From positions 1 through 43,819 of IMG/VR virus record IMGVR_UViG_3300027708_000126: a stretch of 43,819 nt of DNA, one strand, 5' to 3'. This DNA comes from a virus. Each line of letters starts with the position of its first letter. Within the stretch, counting starts at the first letter, position 1. Positions 1 to 7,109 of this stretch are shown here, one piece after another. Under the pieces are notes generated by a model. The model ran no database searches. It was not told the DNA's origin and was given only the letters and a program-made list of their open reading frames with translations. Made by a program: the position numbers and the translations under genes.

Positions 1-171
1 AATGATACGCCCACCAAGAACGGTCACTATAAGTGGGTATCTCCTACAGGTAGCCTGTTCTTCTCATCAAGTACACCTAGTGATGGCAATGCCATTCATC
101 AGGTAAGGCGTGACCTTACTCGTCGAGGCTGTATTGTCATTACTAAGAAAAAGAAAGGAGGTCGACAATGA
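1..171 (+). CDS. C-terminal end of a small basic protein, cut by the window edge
   Basis: An open frame runs from base 1 to a TGA at 169-171 and gives 56 residues of the end of a protein; the start lies outside the window. The visible part has a GHYKWVSPTG stretch, then SSSTPSD, a helix-like segment and a lysine-rich tail. This strand-strand-helix layout loosely resembles the small HicA/YcfA double-stranded-RNA-binding fold that is often assigned to short actinophage proteins, but that is only a resemblance. The stop overlaps the next gene's start as ATGA, so the two are translationally coupled, and its last codons contain the AAAGGAGG ribosome-binding site of whiB. Confidence 0.6.
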   Translation, partial: NDTPTKNGHYKWVSPTGSLFFSSSTPSDGNAIHQVRRDLTRRGCIVITKKKKGGRQ

Positions 172-467
172 TAGATTTTGAAAATGCTGCCTGTGTAAAT
201 AAATTTCAGGATGACCAGCACGAAGATATATTCTTCCCCGAACCAGGGGAAGGCTATGCTTATGCAGTTGCTAAGGCTAAGCTCCTTTGCGGTCAATGCC
301 CTATAGCAGTAGCGTGTTTTAACTTTGCAATGAAGGAAAACTACGATGGGGTATGGGGTAAGACTACAACTAAAGAGCGCGAGTCAATGCGTATCTCTCC
401 CCGTGTTCGACGAGAGCACATACTTGCTCTAACACAGCAGGCACTAGACCTAGCTAAGACTGATTAG
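168..467 (+). CDS. whiB: WhiB-like iron-sulfur transcription factor (99 aa)
   Basis: Four cysteines at residues 9, 41, 44 and 50 give the C-x31-C-x2-C-x5-C pattern that ligates a [4Fe-4S] cluster in WhiB proteins, followed by the GVWG turn near residue 62 and a basic C-terminal segment for DNA contact. The usual second glycine of G[VI]WGG is replaced by lysine (GVWGK). WhiB proteins bind the primary sigma factor and adjust promoter choice; phage copies can interfere with host WhiB2 functions such as septation and superinfection control. The start is fixed by AAAGGAGG about 7 bases upstream and by ATGA overlap with the preceding gene. It is one of two whiB genes here and the only complete gene on the plus strand. 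Confidence 0.9.
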   Translation: MIDFENAACVNKFQDDQHEDIFFPEPGEGYAYAVAKAKLLCGQCPIAVACFNFAMKENYDGVWGKTTTKERESMRISPRVRREHILALTQQALDLAKTD

Positions 468-480
468 TAGGTAAGACAAA

Positions 481-507
481 GGCCCCCAGCCATTGAGGTT
501 GGGGGCC
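481..507. terminator. Bidirectional intrinsic terminator between converging units
   Basis: GGCCCCCA at 481-488 pairs with TGGGGGCC at 500-507, and the stem extends inward by a G-T and two G-C pairs to a five-base loop, giving about 11 pairs. T-rich bases follow on the plus side (ATTTGTTTG) and on the minus side (TTTGTCTT). It lies between the whiB stop at 467 and the reductase stop at 537, so it can end both transcripts. Confidence 0.85.
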
Positions 508-536
508 ATTTGTTTGTGTTGGCTATTTTTTAGCTC

Positions 537-2573
537 CTACTGGTTGTCCTTTATCAGCTTTATCTCACACGAATCTGTCGTGCAGTAAGCTTCGCCCACA
601 GCGTCGGCGGCCATCCCTGCGTAAACTCCAGCAAAGTCAATCGGGAATAGTGTCATTCCGTAATCCTCATACTCCTTTTGAGTAATTTGCGTGTAAGGCA
701 TTTGTGGATAAGTCAAGTTACCCATAGGCAAGAAGGATACAGTCTTTAGTTGACCATCGTAAAGGTGCAAAACAGTTCCTACAGCATCGGATTCCTTTTC
801 AGAGTCGAATGTAATAGTAACGGAGACAGAGTTGTCGGACCAATAGCGTTGTGCAGTTGCTGCTAGAGCCATCTTTTCATAGATAGAGACATCCTTTTCC
901 GAACGTTCAGCTGCGGACTTAATTGGGAAGAAGACTACTGAAGTAGTATCTGGAGATTCCGAAGCTGGCTCGACTCGATAGTTTGCCATCTTAAATAGTG
1001 GCAACATTGGGTCGCTATTAGAGAAACGGATAGCACGTAGGAAATACTTACCTCCTGCGGTCCAATGTACACCTGGGGATTCTCCTGCTAATATGCTTAC
1101 CGTGCCCGATGGTTTGACTGTCGTCATCTTAATTGATTCACGGATACCTAACCACTCGCTGTAGGACTGGTCATACGCCTTTACCGTTGCGTATCCTTCA
1201 TCCATCCACTGTCGTAGTACGTTATGTCCTTTAGCGTCTGCAAAATTAGCAATACCACTCACGCTTGTGCCGATACGGCGGTTTCGTTGCATGATTGCGT
1301 TGGTTTCTTCCCAGTGTGTCGGCAACAATGTCACAGTTTTTGCGTAGAGGTAGGCAAACTTCAGTGTGCGCTTGAAATCTTCCAATGATTCGTGACGGTT
1401 TAGGTATGTTTCTACCAATGTACACATCTCAAAGGACTCCAATGACTGTTCTGCACACGGATTATATCCTACAACTCTGCGGTCTTTATCATTTGGTGCG
1501 TCTGCTAAACGGCCATACTTGCGAGAAATATCCATCCAAATTACGCCAGGTTCTCCGTTACGGACAATACCATCAACAATAGGTCTAAAATCTGTTCCTA
1601 CACCTACTTCAACGCTGTTATTGCTCATCCACGCCCATCCAGGGGACTCGGCGTCGTATGAATTTCGCTCAGGAAACACTTCAGCGTTTTTGAGGTTAAG
1701 GAATTCTTCATCATCAATACGGCCAATTAGTAGCTCAGCTGAACGACGAACATTTCCTGACACAACACACACTCCAATTAGGTTTCCTATATCCGCTATA
1801 TCTTTACGTGTTAATTGTGCTCCTTTACGTCCTGTAAATAACTTACGGATGGCGGTGTGCAATTTAATTAACGGTTCTGGTCCTGAGGCGGTACCCCCAA
1901 ATGTTGCAATCGGGCTTCCGTATGGTCGAATCTCATCATAATTAAACTCCCAAATTGGCTGGTCTGGTTTAAGGAATGAGTTGATTAGTGCAACAGTAGA
2001 CTCCTGCCATCCTTCACGGGTGTCTGGAATTAGGTATTCTTGCACTGCAGCGGGCTCGTAAATATCAAACCCTTTGTCTGCACCCTTGTCGTCGAATCCT
2101 ACTCCTACACCTAGCATTGACGCTTCCATCAAAAATGCAAATGGTTTACCTGGATTTAGTTTGGTCATCTCGTTGGTTGAAACGAACGCGCAGTTCTGCA
2201 ACGCTGCCGAATTCTTTTGTTCGTTAACGATTGCAGTTCCCATAACCCACAGTCCTCGGCCTGGAGGCGTCCACTTTAGATTAAATAGGCGGTCAAACGC
2301 TTCCTTTGCGCTAGCGGCCGCTTTAGCGTCGGACCAAGGTAGGCGATTTTGCTTTGCATGGTCCTTCTGCAATGAATACATACCGTTGATAACACGTTCA
2401 CACACTTCGGGCCATGTTTCCTTGGTCCCGTCTTCTTTCTTGCGTGAATAGGTGCGTAGGAATGTAATCTCACCAACGGAGTTTCCTGCTACATCTGCGT
2501 AACCAAACGGCGGTTTCTTGCTCTTGTATCCCGAAACGAATTCGGGTGCGAGCTGGAATGAAAAATTAGTCAA
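537..2573 (-). CDS. nrdJ: Adenosylcobalamin-dependent (class II) ribonucleoside-triphosphate reductase
   Basis: Monomeric class II reductase of the Lactobacillus leichmannii RTPR type, converting NTPs to dNTPs with a cobalamin-derived thiyl radical. Visible landmarks are PGRGLWVMGT (104-113), redox cysteine C128 in LQNCAF, NPCAEQS with the radical cysteine C373 and E375, partner C384 eleven residues later (as C408/C419 in RTPR), and the C-terminal pair C664/C669 that relays electrons from thioredoxin. At 678 residues it is a little shorter than RTPR (739). The start is TTG at 2571-2573 with GGTGG seven bases upstream; no in-frame ATG is nearby. A candidate promoter and tandem repeat precede it, so it may be separately controlled. 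Oxygen-independent dNTP supply needs cobalamin from the host. Confidence 0.93.
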   Translation of the reverse strand: MTNFSFQLAPEFVSGYKSKKPPFGYADVAGNSVGEITFLRTYSRKKEDGTKETWPEVCERVINGMYSLQKDHAKQNRLPWSDAKAAASAKEAFDRLFNLKWTPPGRGLWVMGTAIVNEQKNSAALQNCAFVSTNEMTKLNPGKPFAFLMEASMLGVGVGFDDKGADKGFDIYEPAAVQEYLIPDTREGWQESTVALINSFLKPDQPIWEFNYDEIRPYGSPIATFGGTASGPEPLIKLHTAIRKLFTGRKGAQLTRKDIADIGNLIGVCVVSGNVRRSAELLIGRIDDEEFLNLKNAEVFPERNSYDAESPGWAWMSNNSVEVGVGTDFRPIVDGIVRNGEPGVIWMDISRKYGRLADAPNDKDRRVVGYNPCAEQSLESFEMCTLVETYLNRHESLEDFKRTLKFAYLYAKTVTLLPTHWEETNAIMQRNRRIGTSVSGIANFADAKGHNVLRQWMDEGYATVKAYDQSYSEWLGIRESIKMTTVKPSGTVSILAGESPGVHWTAGGKYFLRAIRFSNSDPMLPLFKMANYRVEPASESPDTTSVVFFPIKSAAERSEKDVSIYEKMALAATAQRYWSDNSVSVTITFDSEKESDAVGTVLHLYDGQLKTVSFLPMGNLTYPQMPYTQITQKEYEDYGMTLFPIDFAGVYAGMAADAVGEAYCTTDSCEIKLIKDNQ

Positions 2574-2606
2574 TGTGTAACCACCATTTCTTGTTTTATG
2601 TAAATA

Positions 2607-2620
2607 CCCCCGATTGGGGG
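2607..2620 (-). promoter_or_regulatory. Small GC hairpin in the reductase leader
   Basis: On the minus strand CCCCC-AATC-GGGGG forms a five-pair stem with a four-base loop, about 35 bases before the TTG start of the reductase. It is followed by TATTTACATAAAAC, which is T/A-rich but lacks a true U-run, so it could be a weak terminator, an attenuator or simply a leader hairpin. It is too short for a cobalamin riboswitch. Confidence 0.35.
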
Positions 2621-2641
2621 ACTTCTATTATCTCTGACTAC

Positions 2642-2671
2642 AGTCTAGTATCCTTCTACTAACTTAGTCAA
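2642..2671 (-). promoter_or_regulatory. Candidate sigma70-type promoter for the reductase
   Basis: Minus strand TTGACT (2666-2671) matches the -35 consensus at five of six positions and is separated by 18 bases from TAGACT (2642-2647), a 4/6 match to the -10 box. It would start transcription near 2635 and give a leader of about 60 bases before the TTG start at 2573. It lies in one of the few real intergenic gaps of the minus-strand unit. Confidence 0.4.
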
Positions 2672-2673
2672 AT

Positions 2674-2699
2674 CCGTAAATACTTTACGTACTTTACGG
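2674..2699 (-). repeat. Tandem 9-base repeat with inverted arms just upstream of the reductase promoter
   Basis: TACTTTACG occurs twice head-to-tail (2681-2689 and 2690-2698), preceded by CCGTAAA (2674-2680), which is the inverted complement of TTTACGG at 2693-2699 and also pairs with the first copy. It abuts the candidate -35 box on its upstream side, the usual place for an activator or operator site. Confidence 0.5.
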
Positions 2700-2741
2700 G
2701 CGACACACGTTCCAATACTAACGGAATGCTGTTATCAGATA

Positions 2742-4202
2742 CTAATCTTCGATTGCATCCTTGATAATCAGCGTAGTGCGCTCTTCTGAAAACCCTTGTT
2801 GTTGGTCCTTTACCGCTTGAATTCTGTCACCAAAAATAGCTGACAAAACACCCTGGCCTGCGTTGCGCTGGGCAGTAATTTGAATGAACTCTTTGCTCTC
2901 ATCCAACTCCTTCATCGCCTTTAGCATTTTGTAATAACGGTCCATCTCTTGCGATAGGTTTGGGTCTGCGTATCCGCCATTCATTTCTTCTGCAAACCGC
3001 ATGAATGCTACTCTCTGGGCTTGCATTTCCAATAATGCGGTGTTCAATGCTCGTAGTTGTTCTGGTGTTTCAACCTTCACTGGGAGGTTGAACGCGCATG
3101 TATTTTGAGGTTTAAACGCTGGGCAGTTTGCACTTACAAAACAGGTATCACACTGTCGGAGTGACGTAGTTTGGGACTGTACAACAGGTATCTCCTTTAG
3201 TACATCATGGCCGTTTTCATTCTCTACAACAGTCTTCATTTCGTACCCAAAAACAGGCATTGATGTCATCTCTTGAGGGTCTCTTTGAGTAACTTCGGTG
3301 CGTTCAACTTTCCGCATGTCTGACCCACTGTTATCAGAACCTACCCCCCCTAATTCCATCAAACCTGTATATAGGGTATCATCAGTGTTATCAGATACTA
3401 TCTTCTTTTCCATTGTCTTCTCTAACTGTAAATATGACCAAACTGCGACTTTAGTTGCTTCTAATGTGTCGTCATCGGTAAACTTTTTGAAATCTAATCC
3501 TGCTTTTTCGACCACCGCTTTGTATCTCAACCGCGCTTGGTCCTTCATTTTTTTTGGATATCGTACCAACTTCGACCCATCCCAAATGATGGTTTCTCCT
3601 CGTCGCATTGGCGATAACCAGGCGAGTGTGCTTGCAGTTTCAAACGGGATGCTGCGTAAATTGTCTGGTTTGGCCGTAGCAAGGGCGTGAAAACGTATAG
3701 GATATTTTGCCTTTAGTCCTCTAGTTATGCCCGCTAGCGACGTCACAGCGTCTATTGCGGCCCCTGGAATGGCGATGTTGTCATACTCGGCTGCCCATTG
3801 CTGTAGGAGCAACGCTCCGTAGGACTCGTGCCATACTACCCACATCTTAGGGTCACGGTCTAAGCTATCGCGTTGCTGTTGAATCCATCGTAACCCCATA
3901 GTTTGCGAGTCAAACTCCACAAATCCTTCAATTCTGTCGTAATTGGTTGCAATAAATTCTTCGTAATCCGCAGCGTACTGTTCTAATTCGTACTTAGATA
4001 AATTTGCTTTATCAGCTTGCGTTGCTCCTGAATCTACCCATACCTTCATGTCATCGTTAAAATGCTCACTAATTAGGTACAACTTAGTTTTAGGCAAACC
4101 TCTTTTACGGAGGCCCCAGTAGTTCAACATTACGTTCTTTACTCCGCTACGCTCTAACAGCGTTCGGTTACTCGGAATCTCTACTCCACCAAACAGAATC
4201 AT
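2742..4202 (-). CDS. tRNA-guanine-transglycosylase-like (possibly DpdA-like) protein with C-terminal cysteine cluster
   Basis: The first 210 or so residues look like a TIM-barrel transglycosylase: VDSGATQ at 56-62 recalls the VDSGGFQ strand carrying the catalytic aspartate of bacterial TGT, with PGAAID (146-151), FHALATAKPDN (171-181) and a WLSPMRRGE segment (195-203) in the expected order. Phage members of this superfamily (DpdA) insert 7-deazaguanine bases into DNA. After an acidic linker comes C351-x2-C354-x5-C360-x8-C369, a likely zinc or iron-sulfur site, and a helical tail. No preQ0 synthesis genes are in the window, so the substrate would have to come from the host or lie elsewhere. 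Its ATG overlaps the upstream stop as ATGA. Family assignment is from motifs only. Confidence 0.5.
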   Translation of the reverse strand: MILFGGVEIPSNRTLLERSGVKNVMLNYWGLRKRGLPKTKLYLISEHFNDDMKVWVDSGATQADKANLSKYELEQYAADYEEFIATNYDRIEGFVEFDSQTMGLRWIQQQRDSLDRDPKMWVVWHESYGALLLQQWAAEYDNIAIPGAAIDAVTSLAGITRGLKAKYPIRFHALATAKPDNLRSIPFETASTLAWLSPMRRGETIIWDGSKLVRYPKKMKDQARLRYKAVVEKAGLDFKKFTDDDTLEATKVAVWSYLQLEKTMEKKIVSDNTDDTLYTGLMELGGVGSDNSGSDMRKVERTEVTQRDPQEMTSMPVFGYEMKTVVENENGHDVLKEIPVVQSQTTSLRQCDTCFVSANCPAFKPQNTCAFNLPVKVETPEQLRALNTALLEMQAQRVAFMRFAEEMNGGYADPNLSQEMDRYYKMLKAMKELDESKEFIQITAQRNAGQGVLSAIFGDRIQAVKDQQQGFSEERTTLIIKDAIED

Positions 4203-4684
4203 TCGAAATTAATGCTCTCTGTGCGTGTTAGACGTGCGTCCTTTGTCCTTAACGTATTTTGTTTTTCAATTGCTTTTTCAATTGCGTTCCAGGAACGAAC
4301 CTTTTTTGGTGCATCGGGTCTGAATTCTGGTCGAGTGTAACTCGGCACGCCAAACATTACTGAAGGAATCCCTTGTTCAAATGCGTAGGCCCATAGTAAA
4401 GGATTATTAGTAATAAACAGGTCTATTGCCCCTCTACCCCGCACGTAATTTAACTGACGTTCGCTTAGGCCTTCGCCTTCGAGAGCTACGGACTTATCAA
4501 CAATATTGTCAAAATCAACAATCTTATTAGTGTCTAACCAATGTTGGGTTTGAACCGCAGACTCTTGTGAAATTAGCGTCAATCTGTTCCAGGAACTTAG
4601 GCTTCCAACCATGATGACTCCTGTTGAAATTGGGTCATCGTTACGTCCTTTTAATACTCCGTCTAAATCTACGACTATGTGCAT
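4199..4684 (-). CDS. HAD-superfamily-like phosphatase
   Basis: The protein opens with MHIVVDLDGVL, in which D6 and D8 fit the nucleophile and acid/base pair of HAD motif I. The later ITNNPLLWAYAFEQGIPSVMF segment resembles the strand-helix region before the HAD metal site. At 161 residues it is a small, cap-poor member; substrate cannot be read from sequence. It shares a four-base overlap with the transglycosylase-like gene downstream and takes its ribosome-binding site (AGGAC) from the end of the tiny cysteine-rich gene upstream, so the three are likely co-translated. Confidence 0.65.
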   Translation of the reverse strand: MHIVVDLDGVLKGRNDDPISTGVIMVGSLSSWNRLTLISQESAVQTQHWLDTNKIVDFDNIVDKSVALEGEGLSERQLNYVRGRGAIDLFITNNPLLWAYAFEQGIPSVMFGVPSYTRPEFRPDAPKKVRSWNAIEKAIEKQNTLRTKDARLTRTESINFE

Positions 4685-4692
4685 TCTTTGTC

Positions 4693-4785
4693 CTAATAAC
4701 TATCGTCGTAACACTCACACTTGCAGGAATCATCTACACACACGTCTTTATACAATTCGTGTCCGCATTTAATACAAGTGGGCAA
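4693..4785 (-). CDS. Tiny cysteine-rich zinc-ribbon-like protein (30 aa)
   Basis: A TTG start at 4783-4785 lies two bases after the TAA of the nucleotidyltransferase gene, with AGGA about eight bases upstream. The 30-residue product has six cysteines (4, 7, 16, 21, 23, 25), including CIKCGHE and CKCEC, typical of a metal-binding knuckle. It fills the 100-base gap exactly and carries the ribosome-binding site of the next gene. No family is recognised; the non-ATG start keeps confidence moderate. Confidence 0.5.
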   Translation of the reverse strand: MPTCIKCGHELYKDVCVDDSCKCECYDDSY

Positions 4786-5685
4786 TTACTTATTCCTATA
4801 TGTTGCTGCTCTACGAACTAGAGTGTTCGCGTCTGGTAATTCTACGCCGTATTTCTCTGCGTTTGTTGCCTTTACTGAATCTTTCATGTACTGACGAATG
4901 CCTCGGAGGGATTGAATTGTTCCACTCTTCTTGCCAGCTTGCCAGCGATAGTTATTAAAATCTGCGTATCCTTGACCTGTAGGAGAAAATGCAAGGCTCC
5001 TTTTAGAGTGAATCTCGTTATACAGTGCATTCCCTTGCGCTGCTGCAATCGTTAATCGATTTTCTGCGTTACGTCTTAGTGCGTCATTGTGAGAACCGCG
5101 GATGTCCAGGAGAGCGGCATTGAATCTTGTTGAAATCTGATTGGCTAACGTAGTGTCGGAGTTTGCCATAGAATCCCAGTCGGGGTTTGCTGGAGGGGCT
5201 GCTTGTGGGTCTGGGGTAACTGTCCACTCGTCATACTTTAAATCGTATGCTGCGTAGGGTTTAATGTTGCGAATATCGCTTGCAGCAGGGTTTACAAAAA
5301 ATGTTAACTCGTAACCATTCCAGTCTGATGTTTGGTCCTCTAGCTCACCAAAATCTTCGTTGAGTTGGTCTGCAATTTCCTTGTCCGACAGTCCTGCATA
5401 TCTAGGATTTGCTTTACGGAACTGAATAAAATCTACGCCAATTAAACAATCTAGGTCCCCTGGTTGACGTGCCGCTGACCATTGATAGGAAACTCCGCTT
5501 CCTGCTAGCCACGCGTGGGCCCACAACTCTGGGTGAGCGTAGGACCTCTCAAGGAAACCGTTAAGGATAGAAATAACTCCTGTACGAACCCAGGAGCGCA
5601 AATTGCGCCCCTCAAATAACTTTGGGTCCAGCTCTCGGGCTGGTTGGCTAAAGTATGATGTTGGGTTCGATACAGGAGTAGTCAT
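4786..5685 (-). CDS. Nucleotidyltransferase-fold protein
   Basis: Residues 61-82 carry AGSGVS then, 13 residues on, GDLDCLIGVD: the hG[GS]...DhDh signature of polymerase-beta-type nucleotidyltransferases, with D77 and D79 as the likely metal ligands; ELTFFVN further on may supply the third strand. The middle is proline-rich, and the C-terminal half is basic and helical (RNAENRLTIAAAQ). Such proteins transfer NMP to a protein, nucleic acid or small molecule; which one cannot be told here. It precedes the HAD-like and transglycosylase-like genes and probably belongs to the same functional group. Confidence 0.6.
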   Translation of the reverse strand: MTTPVSNPTSYFSQPARELDPKLFEGRNLRSWVRTGVISILNGFLERSYAHPELWAHAWLAGSGVSYQWSAARQPGDLDCLIGVDFIQFRKANPRYAGLSDKEIADQLNEDFGELEDQTSDWNGYELTFFVNPAASDIRNIKPYAAYDLKYDEWTVTPDPQAAPPANPDWDSMANSDTTLANQISTRFNAALLDIRGSHNDALRRNAENRLTIAAAQGNALYNEIHSKRSLAFSPTGQGYADFNNYRWQAGKKSGTIQSLRGIRQYMKDSVKATNAEKYGVELPDANTLVRRAATYRNK

Positions 5686-5694
5686 AGGACTAGT

Positions 5695-6003
5695 TTATTC
5701 GCTTGGAGCGTTATCCTCAGGCTTAACCTTGCGCTCTTTTAGCTTTTCAGTGACCTTTTCGGCAACTGTAGGCTCTTGAGGTGGGGTCAACATTGCAACA
5801 ACGGTATTTGCAAAACGCTCTACTAGAATCTGTGAATCAATTTCCTTCACAATCTGCTGAGCCGTCTGGTAAATATCAAACGAGGTTGGTTCACGCTTAT
5901 ACTCTGGGAGAGTTTCTGGGTGTTCCAGCATTGCGGTAAATGTTCCATCGGTGTGCAGTGCAACCAGGAACAAGGTTTCAATTTCTTTGGGTGAATCGGT
6001 CAT
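5695..6003 (-). CDS. Unrecognised acidic phage protein (102 aa)
   Basis: No family recognised. The N-terminal half (ETLFLVALHTDGTFTAML) looks like a beta hairpin, the middle is a helix, and the last 25 residues are charged and probably disordered. Its ATG shares a base with the TAA of the 54-residue gene upstream (TAATG). Confidence 0.6.
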   Translation of the reverse strand: MTDSPKEIETLFLVALHTDGTFTAMLEHPETLPEYKREPTSFDIYQTAQQIVKEIDSQILVERFANTVVAMLTPPQEPTVAEKVTEKLKERKVKPEDNAPSE

Positions 6004-6167
6004 TAGTAGCCTTCCTTAATAATGTTTTTTAGTTTCTTTACATCTTTTTTCAGCTTTTCAATGGCTTCCCATTGACGCTGAGCTGCATCATCTTTTAATG
6101 ATTCTAGAAATGCGTCATGTCTGAGCTTCTGCTCTTTTTGTGCCAGTTTCTTTTTACTTATCCACAT
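6003..6167 (-). CDS. Small lysine-rich helical protein (54 aa)
   Basis: ATG at 6165-6167 follows AAAGGAGC at good spacing and reads 54 residues to TAA at 6003-6005, which overlaps the next ATG. The product starts MWISKKKLAQKEQK and continues as one long charged amphipathic helix, probably a short coiled coil. It fills what would otherwise be a gap. Function unknown. Confidence 0.65.
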   Translation of the reverse strand: MWISKKKLAQKEQKLRHDAFLESLKDDAAQRQWEAIEKLKKDVKKLKNIIKEGY

Positions 6168-6186
6168 ATTATGCTCCTTTAGTTTC

Positions 6187-6297
6187 TTACTTAGATACTA
6201 CTAGTTTACGCTTGAGTTTGTCAAATACCTTTGGGCGCTTTTTCGATGCTTTGCCGTTAGTACGACTGTCGTTACGATTACCTTTAGCTTTTGCCAT
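6187..6297 (-). CDS. Very small basic protein (36 aa)
   Basis: ATG at 6295-6297 with AAGGAGC upstream reads 36 residues to TAA at 6187-6189. The product is extremely basic (MAKAKGNRNDSR start, KKRPK in the middle, KLKRKL near the end), so it may bind nucleic acid. It has its own good ribosome-binding site and sits in line with neighbours, the main support for it being real. Confidence 0.55.
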   Translation of the reverse strand: MAKAKGNRNDSRTNGKASKKRPKVFDKLKRKLVVSK

Positions 6298-6305
6298 GAT
6301 GCTCC

Positions 6306-6881
6306 TTAGTTATTGTACAATCCCATAATCATACGTTTACGTTCTACTACTTTACCGTGGTAAGGGCAAAAATTACAGGTGTAAATCTTTGGGCCATCCA
6401 GGTGTTCTGGCTTTGGCATACCTAGTTCTCCACGCTCCTTTGCCGTATCTGGCAGTAGGCGTTTAGAAGGTTTTTGGTAATCATCGCAATCATTGACTGG
6501 CTTGTTGTGCTTTTGCCAACAGTCCATTGCGTCCTGTGCAAATTGCATCTTGGTTTCGTAAAATGATTTGTCTGGGTCTAACTCATCTAGTCCTTTAGAA
6601 CCACCTTGTGCCAACTGGTCAAGGATTGCTTTACGGTCTTCTGGACTTGCCCAGGATTTAACTGGAACTTTAAATAACTTACCGACGTGAGGGTCTCCCG
6701 AAGGAAACACGTGCTTTTCAACAGCAATCTGTAGGAGGTAATCTTGGTCTGAACGACCTTCCCAGTCTGGGAGTTCTTCCCAAGTTTGACAAACCAAACA
6801 ACGCAGTAGGCGAATAATTGGTCCATCAATTTTCTTTGAACCAATTAATGGCTTACCGTCTGCTCCAACTAAACCACTCAT
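6306..6881 (-). CDS. Protein with two cysteine pairs, likely zinc-binding (191 aa)
   Basis: C28-x2-C31 (LRCLVCQTW) near the N-terminus and CNFCPYHGK near the C-terminus could together hold one zinc ion or form two knuckles at either end of a helical body. A further DCDDY lies between. No known family is recognised. It overlaps the upstream gene by four bases (ATGA). Confidence 0.65.
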   Translation of the reverse strand: MSGLVGADGKPLIGSKKIDGPIIRLLRCLVCQTWEELPDWEGRSDQDYLLQIAVEKHVFPSGDPHVGKLFKVPVKSWASPEDRKAILDQLAQGGSKGLDELDPDKSFYETKMQFAQDAMDCWQKHNKPVNDCDDYQKPSKRLLPDTAKERGELGMPKPEHLDGPKIYTCNFCPYHGKVVERKRMIMGLYNN

Positions 6882-7060
6882 TTAGTAAACCCATAACGTT
6901 TTAGGTATTCAAGATACTCAGGGGTTTTACGAATAGCTTCTAGGTATGCTTCGTGTTCAACGGCTCGACGTTCGCCTTCTATTGAACCAGCAGTAGGACG
7001 AAGGTTTCCCTCGGCATCAGTCCATTGGTACAAACCCAAATGCGGTGCTTCTTTAATCAT
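6878..7060 (-). CDS. Small charged protein (60 aa)
   Basis: A compact product with an aromatic N-terminus (GLYQWTDAEG) and a helical, tyrosine-containing C-terminal half. AAAGGAGC lies at ideal spacing. It is the first gene behind a good candidate promoter at 7081-7109, so it may head a separately started transcript that runs left. Function unknown. Confidence 0.65.
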   Translation of the reverse strand: MIKEAPHLGLYQWTDAEGNLRPTAGSIEGERRAVEHEAYLEAIRKTPEYLEYLKRYGFTK

Positions 7061-7080
7061 ATTATGCTCCTTTTGATATT

Positions 7081-7109
7081 ACTTTAATACATGTTGTGCT
7101 GTGTGTCAA
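7081..7109 (-). promoter_or_regulatory. Strong candidate sigma70-type promoter
   Basis: On the minus strand a perfect TTGACA (-35, 7104-7109) is followed after 17 bases by TAAAGT (-10, 7081-7086; 4/6). It begins right after the TAG of the upstream gene and would start RNA near 7074, giving a leader of only about 14 bases that holds just the ribosome-binding site of the 60-residue gene. It is the best promoter match found in the minus-strand unit. Confidence 0.55.

Noticed and set aside
1519-1941. 140-codon plus-strand frame opposite the ribonucleotide reductase
   Set aside because: Antisense shadow of a strongly conserved enzyme, without ribosome-binding site or recognisable motif.
2574-2741. 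Cobalamin riboswitch before the B12-dependent reductase
   Set aside because: The gap is only 168 bases, contains no recognisable B12 box, and shows only one small hairpin.
4286-4594. Two copies of the palindrome GTTCCAGGAAC in the HAD-like gene
   Set aside because: Both encode Ser-Trp-Asn in the same frame and sit in coding sequence; there is no supporting regulatory context.
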